This document shows positions 9,558-21,282 of a DNA stretch of 64,000 nt, piece by piece. Below the pieces are notes generated by a model. The model worked only from the letters and a program-made list of their open reading frames with translations. It was not told the origin of the DNA and ran no database searches. The stretch is from Pachypanchax playfairii (taxonomy: Eukaryota; Chordata; Actinopteri; Cyprinodontiformes; Aplocheilidae), in the NCBI GenBank assembly GCA_006937955.1, contig SSNP01000052.1, positions 1,922,043 through 1,986,042 on the forward strand, written 5' to 3'. Every line of letters starts with the position of its first letter. The first letter of the stretch is position 1. The translations under genes and the position numbers were made by a program.

Positions 9558-12500
9558 AAAAGCTACAAAAACAGCGGGCTGAGCACAGATGAGCCAGGAA
9601 ATGCCATCATGGGAGCCATCTGCATCAGTAGCAGCAGATCAGCAGCAGCCGCCAAGGCACCAACCCTGTGCACCCAGAGGAGGGAGGGCTGGTACCCCCA
9701 CCTCCACCCAGGCACTACCTGGGGGGCACCCAGGCAGCCACAGCCGACCACCACCCCCGACACAGAGGGGTCCAAGCCTCCTTAATGCAGCCTTCAGTCC
9801 ACATTATAAGAATCTAGTGTTCTGTTAAGAAGTTCATGACCAGGTCGATGGTCTTCATCAAGATTTTCATGAACGCTCCATGAAAACCCTCTGAGTAGGA
9901 AAACCGGTAGAATGTCTTTGAAACAACCTGCGCACAGCTCGCCATAATCGAGAATTATTTACTTTATTATTTATTTCTACAATTGTAGAGAACTGTGAGT
10001 TTTTAAAAGGATATAAAATAGAACAAAAATAAATTACACTTAATTCTCCTTTTTCAGGACGCGTGAGGCGACACGATGCAACAGCAAAGGTGTTATAGAC
10101 CCTTCTGACTGGCACATGGAACTGAATCCAGTCCTGCACCTACATGGCGTCTTCTATCAGGTCCTCAAAAGCTACAGCTGGTAGATCTTCATCCTGCAGC
10201 AGCAGCTGGAGTCTTTTTGCTTTACTGCCATTTTAAAAGTTAGAAGCTTTTCCACAACTTTTCAAGCTGATGTGACGATCAACATACAGAATTTTGAAGG
10301 TAATGGATGACTACCACGTATATTCTCCGACAACATGTGCTGACAGCTGGAGGATCTTCATAACAAGGCCTTGAAATTGCCATGAGTTGCTCATGGGGGC
10401 GTGGTCATGTCCTTACAACAATAATTTTCTTAAGATGGTCATTAGAAGACCAGGAGAAGGTCCTGTATGGAGAGAGGAAAACCTCTGCAGCCAACGTACG
10501 ACAGATAATCAGCTCATACTTTCAAGGATTCATTAAGTCGCTCCTGCAGCAGCTATAACAACTTCCTGTAGGAAACAGAGCCCGCCTCCACGAATGATTA
10601 CAAACTCTAAATTTCATAAGAACAAGGGAGATTCTAACAAACCCATCGCTCATACGGGTCACTGTGACCAGGCCTTAAAGCTTCAACTGGGTTCAGGTCT
10701 GGACTTTTTACAGGATTTTCCTCAGTTTTCAGGTGTTTAGTCTTGTAGTTGATAACTCACCTTAAATGGTTCACTAATCCCAATAATGCCTCGCAGCGTG
10801 TTACAGTAGTAACACAGTACACACTCGTCTCCCCTCACAGGAATATCCTCTTTACTAACAAACACCTACAGAAACAGACACATTTAAATCATCTGCAGCT
10901 TCATACCATGAATTCAGATCATCCTTCATCTGCTCTACCTGGATCTCCTCCTCGTTGAAAACCACCTCGTCATCTTTCACCCACGTGTATGTGATGTAAT
11001 CTGACACGCTGCTGAAGCCAACCTGAGATTCAGACACAGTCAGAGTGAGACAGAAACAGACATGTAACTGTGAACAGCTGGTGGTGAACAGCTGACCTTA
11101 TAGAGTCCGATCCAGTCCCAGGAACTGGAGGGGAACGGCTGCAGAGGACTGTAGCGAACCATCGCATCGATGTCTGCGCTCCAGTCGCCTTCAGCACGCA
11201 GGCGCACCAGAGGAGTCTTGTGTATCTTCCTCAGCTAGAAAAACAAAGATCAACTTTAAAGTGCAACTTCCCCCCAAATCAACTTTTTTTTGCCGATAAA
11301 CTCTATAAATGAGTGTTTAATAGTCTGTCTACATTTCTGGGTAATGTATTTGGTATTTTAGCACATTTTTATACAACTTTTCATTTTATACCAAAACCGT
11401 TAGTGGAGCGCCCTCTTCAGGTTAAAACGTTACACTGCACTTGAATTTGAATCAGGCATTTCTATTGGCTGAGACCTTATTTTCTCTAAAGGTGACGTCA
11501 TGATTCTGCTGATATGGGATATAAAAGAACTCGGTCTCGGCCACACCTCCGCTCAGTAGTGAGTGAGTTTGAACAGGAAGTGTATACGGCCGTTATCAGA
11601 GTTCATTTTAGTGTTTGTGATTGTGTGAAAACAGGTTTTTAGCACATTACTAAATAATTTCTCTTCACGCTGAGATACTTTGATTTATACCTTAGACACC
11701 TCTCTGAAACTTGCTTTTGTGCAGACAATGTGCAGCGGTCGCGCAGTCTGATGAGGCTGAGTCACAGATATTACACGAGCTAATCTAAATTTAGCTTTTG
11801 CTTTGATCAACAACAATATACTACGAAGGGACGTGTCCCATTCTATGAGACTGAAGCCGCTGCAGTACGAACCACCAGCTTGAAACGGTAGTGCGGTCGC
11901 GCGCGCAGCTGCACCCGTTTAGCTAGTAGCGTAGCTAACAACAATGTACCAGTAGAGAAAGAGCCACATTCTATGCCGCTAAGCCGCTGCAGGGCGAATT
12001 ATCGGCTCGAAACGATACGGATCAGAGCCGCTCCTCTTGTCCAGATATTCCTCCGTCTCACCTGTCCCTCTCTGGTGCATATGTCAGTCAGAGTGACATG
12101 TCACTCACTGCACAGAATATCACGCCCCCTTAGTCCGCCATTTATCATGTTATTTTTTAATCTAAATTTGAAAACAGAATGATGTACTAGAATTAAGCAT
12201 TTACTGTTTAGAAATACTAATAAACACTGATTATTATATAGTATTATTTAAAATACATTTTAGATTTGTAATTGTAACACCAGGATACGTGACCCCGTGG
12301 TAAGTTTAAGTATATTATTCTATCAATAAACCCTCTAAATGTAAAAGATGACAGTAAAAAACAGATAAAATACAGAGAATATATTCAAGTCACTTTCATA
12401 AATTTAGCCAAAATGAACCACAAATAAATGTTCAGAGTCCCGGTCATGAGTAAAACACTGAAAATGAGATGGAGTTAGTTTTATAGCGCCGTTAGCAGCA

Positions 12501-15500
12501 GCTCAAGACTGAAACCTGATCAGATCCAAATTTTAATCACTGAGTTGAATTTGAGCTGACATCACACACCATGGTGTCGTGTCTCACCTCCAGTGTGAAC
12601 ACACCCACGACAGGTTTGTGGTCGCTGATGCTGTACTCCATGTTGCTGGTGTACAGGTCTTGCCTGACCTTCAGAGGATACTCCTCATCCTCTTCAAGCT
12701 GTTTCATCTGTTTTCGATCGAGACCATCTTCCTCTTCGGGGAACGGCACTTTGGGTCGGATCCGCCACAAAATCCTGTCGGTCCAGGCGGGTTTTCGCTT
12801 CTTCCCGCTGAGGAGGCGGTCCCAGATGATTCATGCAGAAAACGCAAAGATGTAGTTGAGACATTAAGAAACTTTGCAAAGAAAAGAAATATAAAACAAT
12901 AAATCTTCAGACGAGCAACAGAATGGAACAGACATAAAAGAAGGTTAATTTCTCCTCAGTGTCAAAGCGCCTCAGGATTAGTAGAACTTATAGCCACTTG
13001 GTGTAAAAGCAAATTAGATTTAAAAACAGGGTTTTAATTTGTTTAAGTTCTGAGTACGTCTGCTTTCATCACAGGGTTCAGCTCAGTCGTGAAGACGCCC
13101 AGCGGGAGCAGAGAGATCTGATGAGGAGAGACTTTGTCTGCGATTCAAAAGTAAAAATGGAAATTTGAAGTTGGTTTGAGGAGGACTGATGAAGAATGGT
13201 GATATTTTACCCCGATCAGTAAGAACTACGTGGCTAAAGCTACAGTATGTAAGAATCAGACCTGGTTGTCAAATTCAAATCCTGCAGTTCATGTAGAAAA
13301 AAAAAAGTGTTCTCAGCCACCCCCCCCCCCCCCCCCCCCCCCGATTTTTCAGTTCTGATGTTGATCCTCATTTAGTTTCTGTTGTATTTGTTACATTTTT
13401 GGGAATGTCTGAAGGTCTGTTTGTTCAGCGTTGAGTTTTCCTAAGTGCATTTGAACGCCCCATCACATGCCGCTCAGTTGGAACGATGTGGTGGTTTCTT
13501 ACTTTTTGTTGCTGGTCGTTGTGGAATTCCAGCTGCTTGTGTTGAAGACTTGGCAGCCTTGCAGACTCACATGTGATTCGTTATGGAACCAGGAAGTCTG
13601 GACGCGTAAATAATGATTCTGGTCCAGGTTAGCTTTTTAAAATGACATAAACTAGCGAACACCCAGCTGACTGAGATCAAGATCTGTTACAATGAGACTT
13701 TATTTTCAACATCGGTGGAACATTAAACTGTTTTGTGAGTATTTCACTGTAAAACTCTTATATATTGTACCTTTAAATACATCACCATCGCTAGTACAGA
13801 CATTTAAACCCACGATGTCACACTAAAACTGATTTAATGAACTAACATGGAAAACTAAACATCCCCTGAAACCTAGCATGAATCGGTGTGTGTATTGGTG
13901 CCTGCTGGTGAGTGTCTGGATGTTTCTGCTCAATAACCAAATGAAAAATCTAAAAATAAATATGGAACCTTTGTCTGAGATCTACAGAAGTCTCAGTCAA
14001 ATCAAACACACTCAGCTGAGTCACATTTATTTACATATTTCTATTTAACTAAACAAGGCCGACTAGCCGATTGTTTCATTTAAAAAGTACCTGGTGATGT
14101 TGCGATAGACTTTTTCTACATATATGATGATTTAATGGTAAAAATATAATGATTTAACTCTTTGATTCTTCATTCTCTGAGTTTATTATGAGTCTTCTGT
14201 CTGTCCATCGCTAATATTCACTAAGAATGGCTATAAAAGGTTTATTCTAACCCTCTTGATCCCCTGAATCTGTAAGGACACGCCTCCTATGATCAGCTGA
14301 TCGCCTGAATCTTGATCATCTGATTCATGTTCTACTTCACTGTCACAGTAAGCACAAACACAGTGTTAACACGCCAGTGTACCGGTGGTTAGGCGGTCAA
14401 AGGGTTAATACACAGTTTACATTCTTAGAGGTGGTTTGAATCTTCCTCTGCAGCAGCGAGTTAAAACAACTGAAGCTAAAGTTTGTCTCTTAAACACTGT
14501 TAATTTTTCTGTTTGTTATTTATTTTTGTAGCGTTTAATAACTATTTAAACGTGGAACGAAGGCTTTTATGGACACGTACTCACATGGAAGGTTGTGCAC
14601 ATGCAGATACGGGTATGTTGTTAGATGAATATAATATGGGTATTAAGGAAGATGTGAGTATAAATGTACTTTTAAATTCTTACTAAAAGTCAAACCATGT
14701 CCCGTAGAACCTGTCAAGTTAAATAGAGGTGAAGACAAAATAAACACATAAAGAAAAAGATTTTTTTTTTATTTCTGTTACGATATCTTTGATTGTTCTT
14801 GCAAACGCTCACCTGCTGTCATACGTGTCTGAGTTCAAGTCAAACTTGTACGTTGGCTGGAAGTCCAGTGGTCCTTCTTCAAACTCCTGCAGTAACGGTT
14901 CTTTTTTCTTCAACATGATCAACTGAAAGTGAAAACACACAAACGTCACGGCGTCCCACACTCAGAGGACACCAGGACTCGAACACAAAGGACGCCCAAA
15001 GACTCGAACCTGGTCGTTGCTCCACAGCAGGTTGTAGGTTTGGTTGTTGATGCAGGAGCGGACAAAGTGCATGCCGTGGTCCTGGATCCTGAAGTTCAGA
15101 TCTCCAAGCCAGAACACCAACCTGGACAAAGAGACCAAATAAAAAAAGTTTGTTTTTAACCTGAAAAACGGAGTTTGTGTCTAATGTTTGATCTCACCTG
15201 TGGTCATTTATCTTTGGAGCCTTCTTACATTCAAACATCTGTGTGTCCATGATGTACTCGAACTCATCCACCCGTTCTGTGGCATATTTCATATGAGCAG
15301 CCAGGTGACAGTTGAGGAAGCAGATCATGTGACCATAGAAAGACAGACGGACAGACACGCCGCCTTTGTTTCCCTGATGGACAAAAAGAGAAAAATTAAA
15401 AGAAAAACTTCAAACATTTTAACATTTAAGTCAAACGAAGCAGCTTCTGCCTCCTGGATTTTGTTTATGACACTGAAAGTTGGAGCAGTTTGGTTTTGGC

Positions 15501-18500
15501 ATAATGAAATATCAACATTAAATGAACAACTTTCAGGCTGCGCATGTGTCACTCACATTTTTTGGACTACTGATTCAGTCTTAACCAAATGTCTATCACA
15601 TTAAAGGTGATATACCCGATTTCAAATTGTCTAACTTAGAATGTCAACAAATGTAAACAAAGTCACAGAACTCTCAGCCCCTCCCGTCAGGTAGAATTCC
15701 TAAGCCACGCCCCCCCCAGGTTTGGAAACACGCGTAGCCCCAGAAGACGACCGAGTGCAAGACACTGGTCCGCAGTTCATTCAAGTACCGTAACATGGCG
15801 GAATCACCGGTAAGTGAAAACAATATAACAACAAACAACTGACATTAATTGTTACTTTGTCCTGAACCTGACGTGGAACCAGCCGGCGGCTGTTTCTCCT
15901 GCTGTGACATGGTAGAGCGGCGAACACTCCCAGCAGTGGTGTGCTGCGGTAATATGTCTCAGTTTTTTAGGAGCACAGAAGCCAAATAAATATGGAAGTC
16001 CATATGGCTGGAGCGATCATCAGATTCCAACCCACTGAGTCAGAACATCTACGTTTGGTCCTTTTATTTCTGTGTGAGTGATGTCATCATTCTCTGGGTC
16101 TGATTTAGGGAAATACATTAATGAAGCAGTGTTGCTACAACCAGCTGATATACACCGTTTCATCCTTTTATCTATGAAAACACCAACTCACTAATGCTTT
16201 TCATGTAAGATGTAAATAACGAGCTGCTTCCTGTTTCATCACTTCCTGTTTTACACTCACCTTAGAAGAGTCAAACACACAAATCTGCAGCATGTTTTGT
16301 TAAACAAAGTTATAATCTGCAGCGTGTCACAAACAAGAAGCCAGTAAATTTAAAATTCTAAAGTTACTCTCAGCTTCATTTAGTATCTGTATCCAGGTTT
16401 CATTAGGAAAAGCTCAAAATTTGGCTTCAGCTATTTTGTTCTGCTAGCTAAGCAATCAGTAACGTGTGAACAGGAAAACACAAACTGTGATGGGTGTTAG
16501 TGTGACGTGTAACACAGTGTGTGTGTTTCTGCTCACCCAGTAACCGAAGATGCCCGTGCGCGTGTATGTGGCCTGGATGTCTCTGATGAAGGGGATGTGC
16601 TCCAGCTTAGAGAAGAAGAGCAGCAGCAGACCCTGCATCCTGATGGACGACACCTGAAACACGTGGTTTTACATCACACCAAACTCACAAAGTTACACTC
16701 ACTGTGCGAGCACGTGAGACACTACCTTCACATAATTCAGTGGCGCTAAGGTGGACATCAACATGTGACTCCATGAGTCATCGAAGATCATGTCTGACAC
16801 AAATCTCACGGGCCTGGAATAGACTTCCTGCAGACTGAGCAGAGTTGTGTTTGGGAATCAAGTGACTGAGAGAACAAACAGATTTCTGAAGACAAAAACA
16901 AACAAATTTACCCGATGACATAAAGGTCGGCACTTTTTGGTGAGTTCAGGTGGAGAAGAGAGGTCACATCTTCTGGAGGATCCGCAGTGGCCACGTTCCA
17001 CGTGACTATATGAAGCCTGTGGGATAAAAAAAAAAAAAAAACAACCTGAGAAGGTCTGAGAGACAACAGTTAGTTTAAAAAGACACCTGATCATGTAGCC
17101 AGTTTCTGTTCTACTCAAATAAAACTAAATATAATCACATGATGTTAGAACATGAAAGCAGTAACAGCACCAGCAGAGTGACGCAGCTGCAGTTTGATCA
17201 GAAGAGAAGAAACAGCCTTTTATCAACATTTAGAATAATGAATTCATTCACTGATCAACAACCAAAAACAGTCAGAGGAATAAGTTCAGCTGGATGTTAA
17301 ACCACATAAAGTGAGATTTCTACATCCCAAAGGAGACAAATCCAGACAGAAGATGGACTCGTATTATTCTCCTCTAGCAGAAACACAAGAGGCTTCAGTC
17401 TCGTGCACCTGAAGCTGGTCTTCTTGGGCTTGTTGACTTGTTTGGTACAGATGAGGAAGGCGTTGTCCAGGGCCTTGACCATTTTCTCACTCAGCTCGTT
17501 TTTGGGCTCCAGGTCATCCACGCAGGTCATCAGCTGGTTGAGCCGATGGCGCAGAGCCAGTTTGGTTCCCGTTGACTGCGTGGCATCAGATGAAAGGGTG
17601 TCGCTGCGTACGCGCCCTACGGTACCAAACAGCTGACTGATTTCATCCATAACAGCTCAAGACGACTGAAGTTACTCAAATTTATTAATGGATAAAAAAT
17701 ATATCAGAATAAAAATGGAACCGGAGGAGCAGCAATCCTCTGCACTGTAGAACCAACCAGCTAAATGAAGTGAGGAGAGTTCAGGCTGTGGGATCTGAAC
17801 ACCTCATAGTTTCACAGATTATCATATTGCTTAATTTGTCTACAAAACGTCTTTGTGCACTAAAAACTACTTCTAATCTCATTGTAAAATGTTCTAACAA
17901 AAGGCCTATTAAAACTTGAGAAACCACCTCACATGTTAGAATGTTAAAAACTCCGAACAGCAGTTTATCTACTCTAAATCCGCATTAGGTGTGTATTGTT
18001 GGGAAATGTAATCCAGCTCCCAGAATGCAGTAGTCTGGTAAACGCAGCACTATATTTAGTCTTGAGCACATTCAACCTGACATTATGAAGAATATTTGGT
18101 TTTTCAGTCACATTCCTGGAGTACCAGAAACAACGTAACACATCCTCTAAACCTTTGATACACAGAATGAATTTTTCAGTGTCAGAAAATAAAACAAATA
18201 ATAAAACAAAACAAAGTCCGACTGAAAAACACTGACTGTAAAGTCTGAAGAAAGTCAGATTTCTAAAGAAACAGCAAGAAAGTCTGACATGAGTCCAGAT
18301 ACACAGTTCAACCACAATAATACGACTACTAACAGATGATCCATTTTCACTTGATGTGTCAGATCAGAGTTCTGAAACCTGCGGTTCTGGGTCCACATGT
18401 GACCTTTCAGCTCCCCTGAAGTGGCTCCTTTGACCAACATGAACCTGATTAACAGGAGCTGGATCATGTTTCTGCAGCAGAATGACACTAATATTATAAA

Positions 18501-19643
18501 CAGGTTGTTCTGTCTGTATGAACTGGTTCCAGAACCAGAACTGAACAGACTTGAGTTTGACTGAAATGTCTGTAAAATGCAGCGATCAGTTTCTGACCTG
18601 AAGTCTGACTCTCCTGATCCACAAACCAACATGTTACATCAGACTGGAGACTAATTACATTCAACAGCTGATTTGACATGTTCAGTTTTCAGAATAAGAG
18701 CTTGTTGGATTAAACAGATTCTTCACGTAATAGAAACAAACTGATAAAAGACCAGAAACACTTTAATAAAGTCACACTTGTTTCTTTTTTGTGAACAGTT
18801 AAATAATAAGTGATCAAACTGCATCCAACCAACCAGTTTTATAACATCTTGTTCCTGCAGGATCCTGGTGGAGGTTGGTGTTTATCTCCTGCAGCAGGAA
18901 CGACAATCTGATGCGTATGTTTGTTTTTTATAAACATAAAATAATAATAATTTTAAGGGTGGAAGTGACTTTATGACTCTTTACAAATTAAACTTATCAT
19001 GAGTTATGGAACCGGGATCTGTCAGTCATAAAGGTTGCAGGAACCTGACCCAGACCATTAAAGAACAGTAAATCATTGACTGTGGTTTATCGACTGCTGT
19101 GTCATAGAATCTACACATCTGCATTCATTTTGAATGACCCTGGTCTGCAGGAGTCAGAAGCTACCAAACGTGGTCCATAGAAGAACTGCTGAACCAGTGA
19201 CAGATCCTTGGTGCAGACGGTCAGAGGAGGCTGTCTGATGTCACCTGATACTGAACCCAATGAAAAGATCTGTGTTGTCTCCATCAGAAATGTGTGAGAA
19301 CACACTGTAAAGCTGCAAATGCATTTCGAATGACACACTGGATCAGCAGGATAAAGTGTCACTCCAAATGGTTCTGAATCCTTAAAGGTGATGAGAGATA
19401 GATCTGGAATTATGTGATGTGCAGAAAAAAAATCCAAAAAACAAAGTCACCCCTTAGAAATCCCAACTTCTCACTGAAAGATCACTCCTCTTCGTTACTT
19501 TTAAAATGAAGAAATTGTTATGATGTTGATAATTGCTTGTACATGTTGCACATGACATGCAGTGAAAGATCCTACCTGAAGCTTTCTTCATCACTGTCTC
19601 TTTTCTTCAACCTTCCTTCTGGTTGCTCCTCAGGCTCCTCCAT
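9057..19643 (-). CDS. inpp5k: Inositol polyphosphate 5-phosphatase K (SKIP-like)
   Basis: The gene encodes a phosphoinositide 5-phosphatase that removes the 5-phosphate of PI(4,5)P2 and PI(3,4,5)P3 at ER and plasma membranes. Thirteen coding exons join in frame to 555 aa: 19643-19576, 17636-17409, 17016-16912, 16834-16726, 16653-16537, 15373-15198, 15121-15010, 14922-14813, 12807-12588, 11234-11097, 11022-10939, 10865-10761, 9152-9057. Visible motifs are VTWNVATA at the domain start, FGYW/GNKGG, NCHLAAH, the magnesium and catalytic FWLGDLNFRI, KRKPAWTDRILW and SDHKPV. The SKICH domain follows with SSWDWIGLYK and LCYYCNTLRGIIGIS. About 98 residues precede the catalytic domain, longer than the short human form (448 aa total), and are encoded by the first two exons. 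Position next to pitpna supports INPP5K over the related INPP5J. An in-frame ATG at 17650-17648, just before the exon 2 acceptor, could start a shorter form. Confidence 0.93.
9331..9772 (-). repeat. Unclassified retroelement 3' region containing a CA repeat
   Basis: Read on the minus strand, this segment ends in AATAAAG followed by (TTG)n, as a retroposed tail would. The same sequence, in plus orientation, is at 62389-62742, including the segment for ...PSASxAxDQQQ on the opposite strand. The copy lies in the last intron of inpp5k. The family is not known to me. Confidence 0.6.
9488..9555. repeat. (AC)34 microsatellite
   Basis: An uninterrupted 68-bp AC repeat. It grew inside the retroelement copy; the partner copy at 62.6 kb has only a short GT run. 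Confidence 0.95.
11258..12140. repeat. Interspersed repeat with internal TATA-like box (inpp5k intron)
   Basis: It begins with taaagtgcaacttcccccc and contains ttagtggagcgccctcttc, ctattggctgag, a palindromic TGACGTCA and gatataaaag in that order. The segment at 25583-26230 shows the same order of similar words and is probably a related copy. Ends are approximate. Confidence 0.5.
13320..13342. repeat. 23-base poly-C tract
   Basis: An uninterrupted run of C on the plus strand inside an inpp5k intron. Long G/C homopolymers are rare and error-prone in sequencing, so its length is uncertain. Confidence 0.9.
15603..15960. repeat. Interspersed repeat with internal GC-rich block (inpp5k intron)
   Basis: It begins with attaaaggtgatatacccg, contains taagccacgccccccccagg, and then atggcggaatcaccggtaag. 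The style is that of a teleost non-autonomous element, although no termini or duplication could be fixed. Confidence 0.4.
16018..16325 (+). repeat. Dispersed repeat, copy 1
   Basis: About 240-300 bp nearly identical to 22405-22720. Shared words include ccaacccactgagtcagaac, gatgtcatcattctctgggt and gagctgcttcctgtttcatc. The two copies lie in the introns of two different genes, so this is an interspersed repeat of unknown class. Confidence 0.75.
17648..17650 (-). other. inpp5k: Alternative in-frame start codon for inpp5k
   Basis: ATG lies 12 bases upstream of the exon 2 acceptor and reads ATG GAT GAA ATC straight into exon 2 in the correct frame. A transcript that starts in intron 1 could use it and replace the first 22 residues (MEEPEEQPEG...) by four residues. 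Inference only. Confidence 0.35.
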
Positions 19644-19990
19644 GATCTCCACACCTGAAAGATGCAGATTCCAGAGTCAAGCTCCGGCTCCGGTCCCTTC
19701 AGAAAACACACACCGACCGGTAGAGGAAACAAAACTGTCAAATATGTGTGCTCATTTGAATGATGCTAGTCGCACTGCGCAGAAGCTAACTTCACCTGAA
19801 AATAAAAACACCGGAAACTCGAAAAAACAACTCAAATAAAAAGGATTTTTCATGAGAAACTACCTGCTCAGCGATGAAGATCTTACTTTCTGGTGTTTTT
19901 TTGGTCTGTTTTACAGAAAGCGTACAGAGTAGTTTCCTCTGTTGTTGTTCCCGCCCCAACCCGGAAGCTAAGATGGCTACCTTCAAAATA
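19644..19990 (-). promoter_or_regulatory. inpp5k: 5' region and probable promoter of inpp5k
   Basis: The start ATG (19643-19641) is preceded by an acceptor (ctgcatctttcag), so a non-coding first exon is expected. A good donor, GAGCAG/gtagtt on the minus strand near 19866-19861, fits it. Further upstream, cccgccccaacccggaag (Sp1- and ETS-like) and aagatggc (YY1-like) lie at 19948-19977, the usual makeup of a TATA-less promoter. Confidence 0.5.
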
Positions 19991-20289
19991 AAAGCTTGGG
20001 TGACGCATTCAATATTCAAACAACTACCGGTAATTCGTAAAAAATATTTTATGAACATTTAGTATGCACAATAAAATTATTTTAACATAAGTTTGTGAAC
20101 GCTAAATGATCTTTAAAGCGCTTAATGTGAGATTCAAGTAGAAAAGCAGGAATACGACATACAGACAATATAACCTCAGCATAAAGATAAAAATGTCCTT
20201 TATAAAATCATGTTTATGATTTATCACATCTTTTGCTGTAAAGGGGATTAGCCAATTTACAAAGTGAAAAAATATACAAGATGCAAAGA

Positions 20290-21282
20290 AAAAAGTTTTC
20301 CTTTATTATAATGCACATAGTTCATTGTATTAAAATCCAGATAATTGCACTGATACACAGCTCAACAGTTATCAACAGAGTTGTTTTATTTCTTGATCTG
20401 TTCAGGTTCTCTGGAAAATAACCAACACACTCAAAACCTCAACCAAAAGGCAAAAAAATCAAGTCATGTCAGGATCCCTCACTGTAAACATGCTCATGTC
20501 TTAAAGTGTTGCTGTAAATCATGATGATGAAATACATTTCTTATGGAAACTTTCAGCACCGGATGTTGACAGCTTTTTAAATGAAAATAAAAATAACATC
20601 AATATGTATGAAACTGTAAAACCAACACTTGAGTAGGTTTTTGTTTGACTTCAAAAACCTTGCAACTTTGGAGATTTTGAACAAATATTGCAGAAAAAAT
20701 CTTGATGTTGTGTTAGTTAATCAATAAATCACTGAGAACCTAAAACAAACAACAATAACTGCCTATAAAAGTGGTGATGGCTTTTGAGCATTGGGGGGTT
20801 GCCAGTTCTTCCCCGCCCACCTCCAGGACTGAAAAAGAGTTTATTTTAATGGGAACGTTCAGACTAAAGAAGGGATTTAAAAAAATGAGGCGAGATTACA
20901 GTAAATGGAAATAAGTCTTCAGAAACCACAACCACATGTATCTGATACTGTCAAAATTTGAGCCCAACAGGCATAAACAAGAATATTTCTTCCTAAAAAA
21001 GCTTCTGTAGCCGTTTTCAGACGTAGTACAAAAACATGTACAATTGCTTTACAATAAACTCTTATTAAGAGCAAATCTTTATTGAGATGTAAGGGGGTAT
21101 TTCTTGATTATGCCTAGGAAGGTGCTGCAGTTCCAGTCAGTCTGATGAACGGAGTCTGAGCTGGATTAAGTGACGTCCTCCAGTATCCAACAGGTCTGAA
21201 AAGAAAGCAGAACCGATTAAATAAAAACTGTTTAATTTGAATAACTAATATTCAGAATATAATACTCACAAAGTCACTTGAT
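20290..21282 (-). other. pitpna: Probable 3' UTR of pitpna
   Basis: After the pitpna stop (21285-21283) the minus strand continues without any recognisable gene. Several AATAAA-type signals (tttatt on plus, for example near 20301 and 20835) could end the transcript. The length is uncertain. Confidence 0.4.

Noticed and set aside
9563..9828. Pro/Gln-rich frame that recurs at 62.2-62.6 kb
   Set aside because: It recurs because both belong to one repeat; the retroelement tail runs on the opposite strand and no protein family fits.
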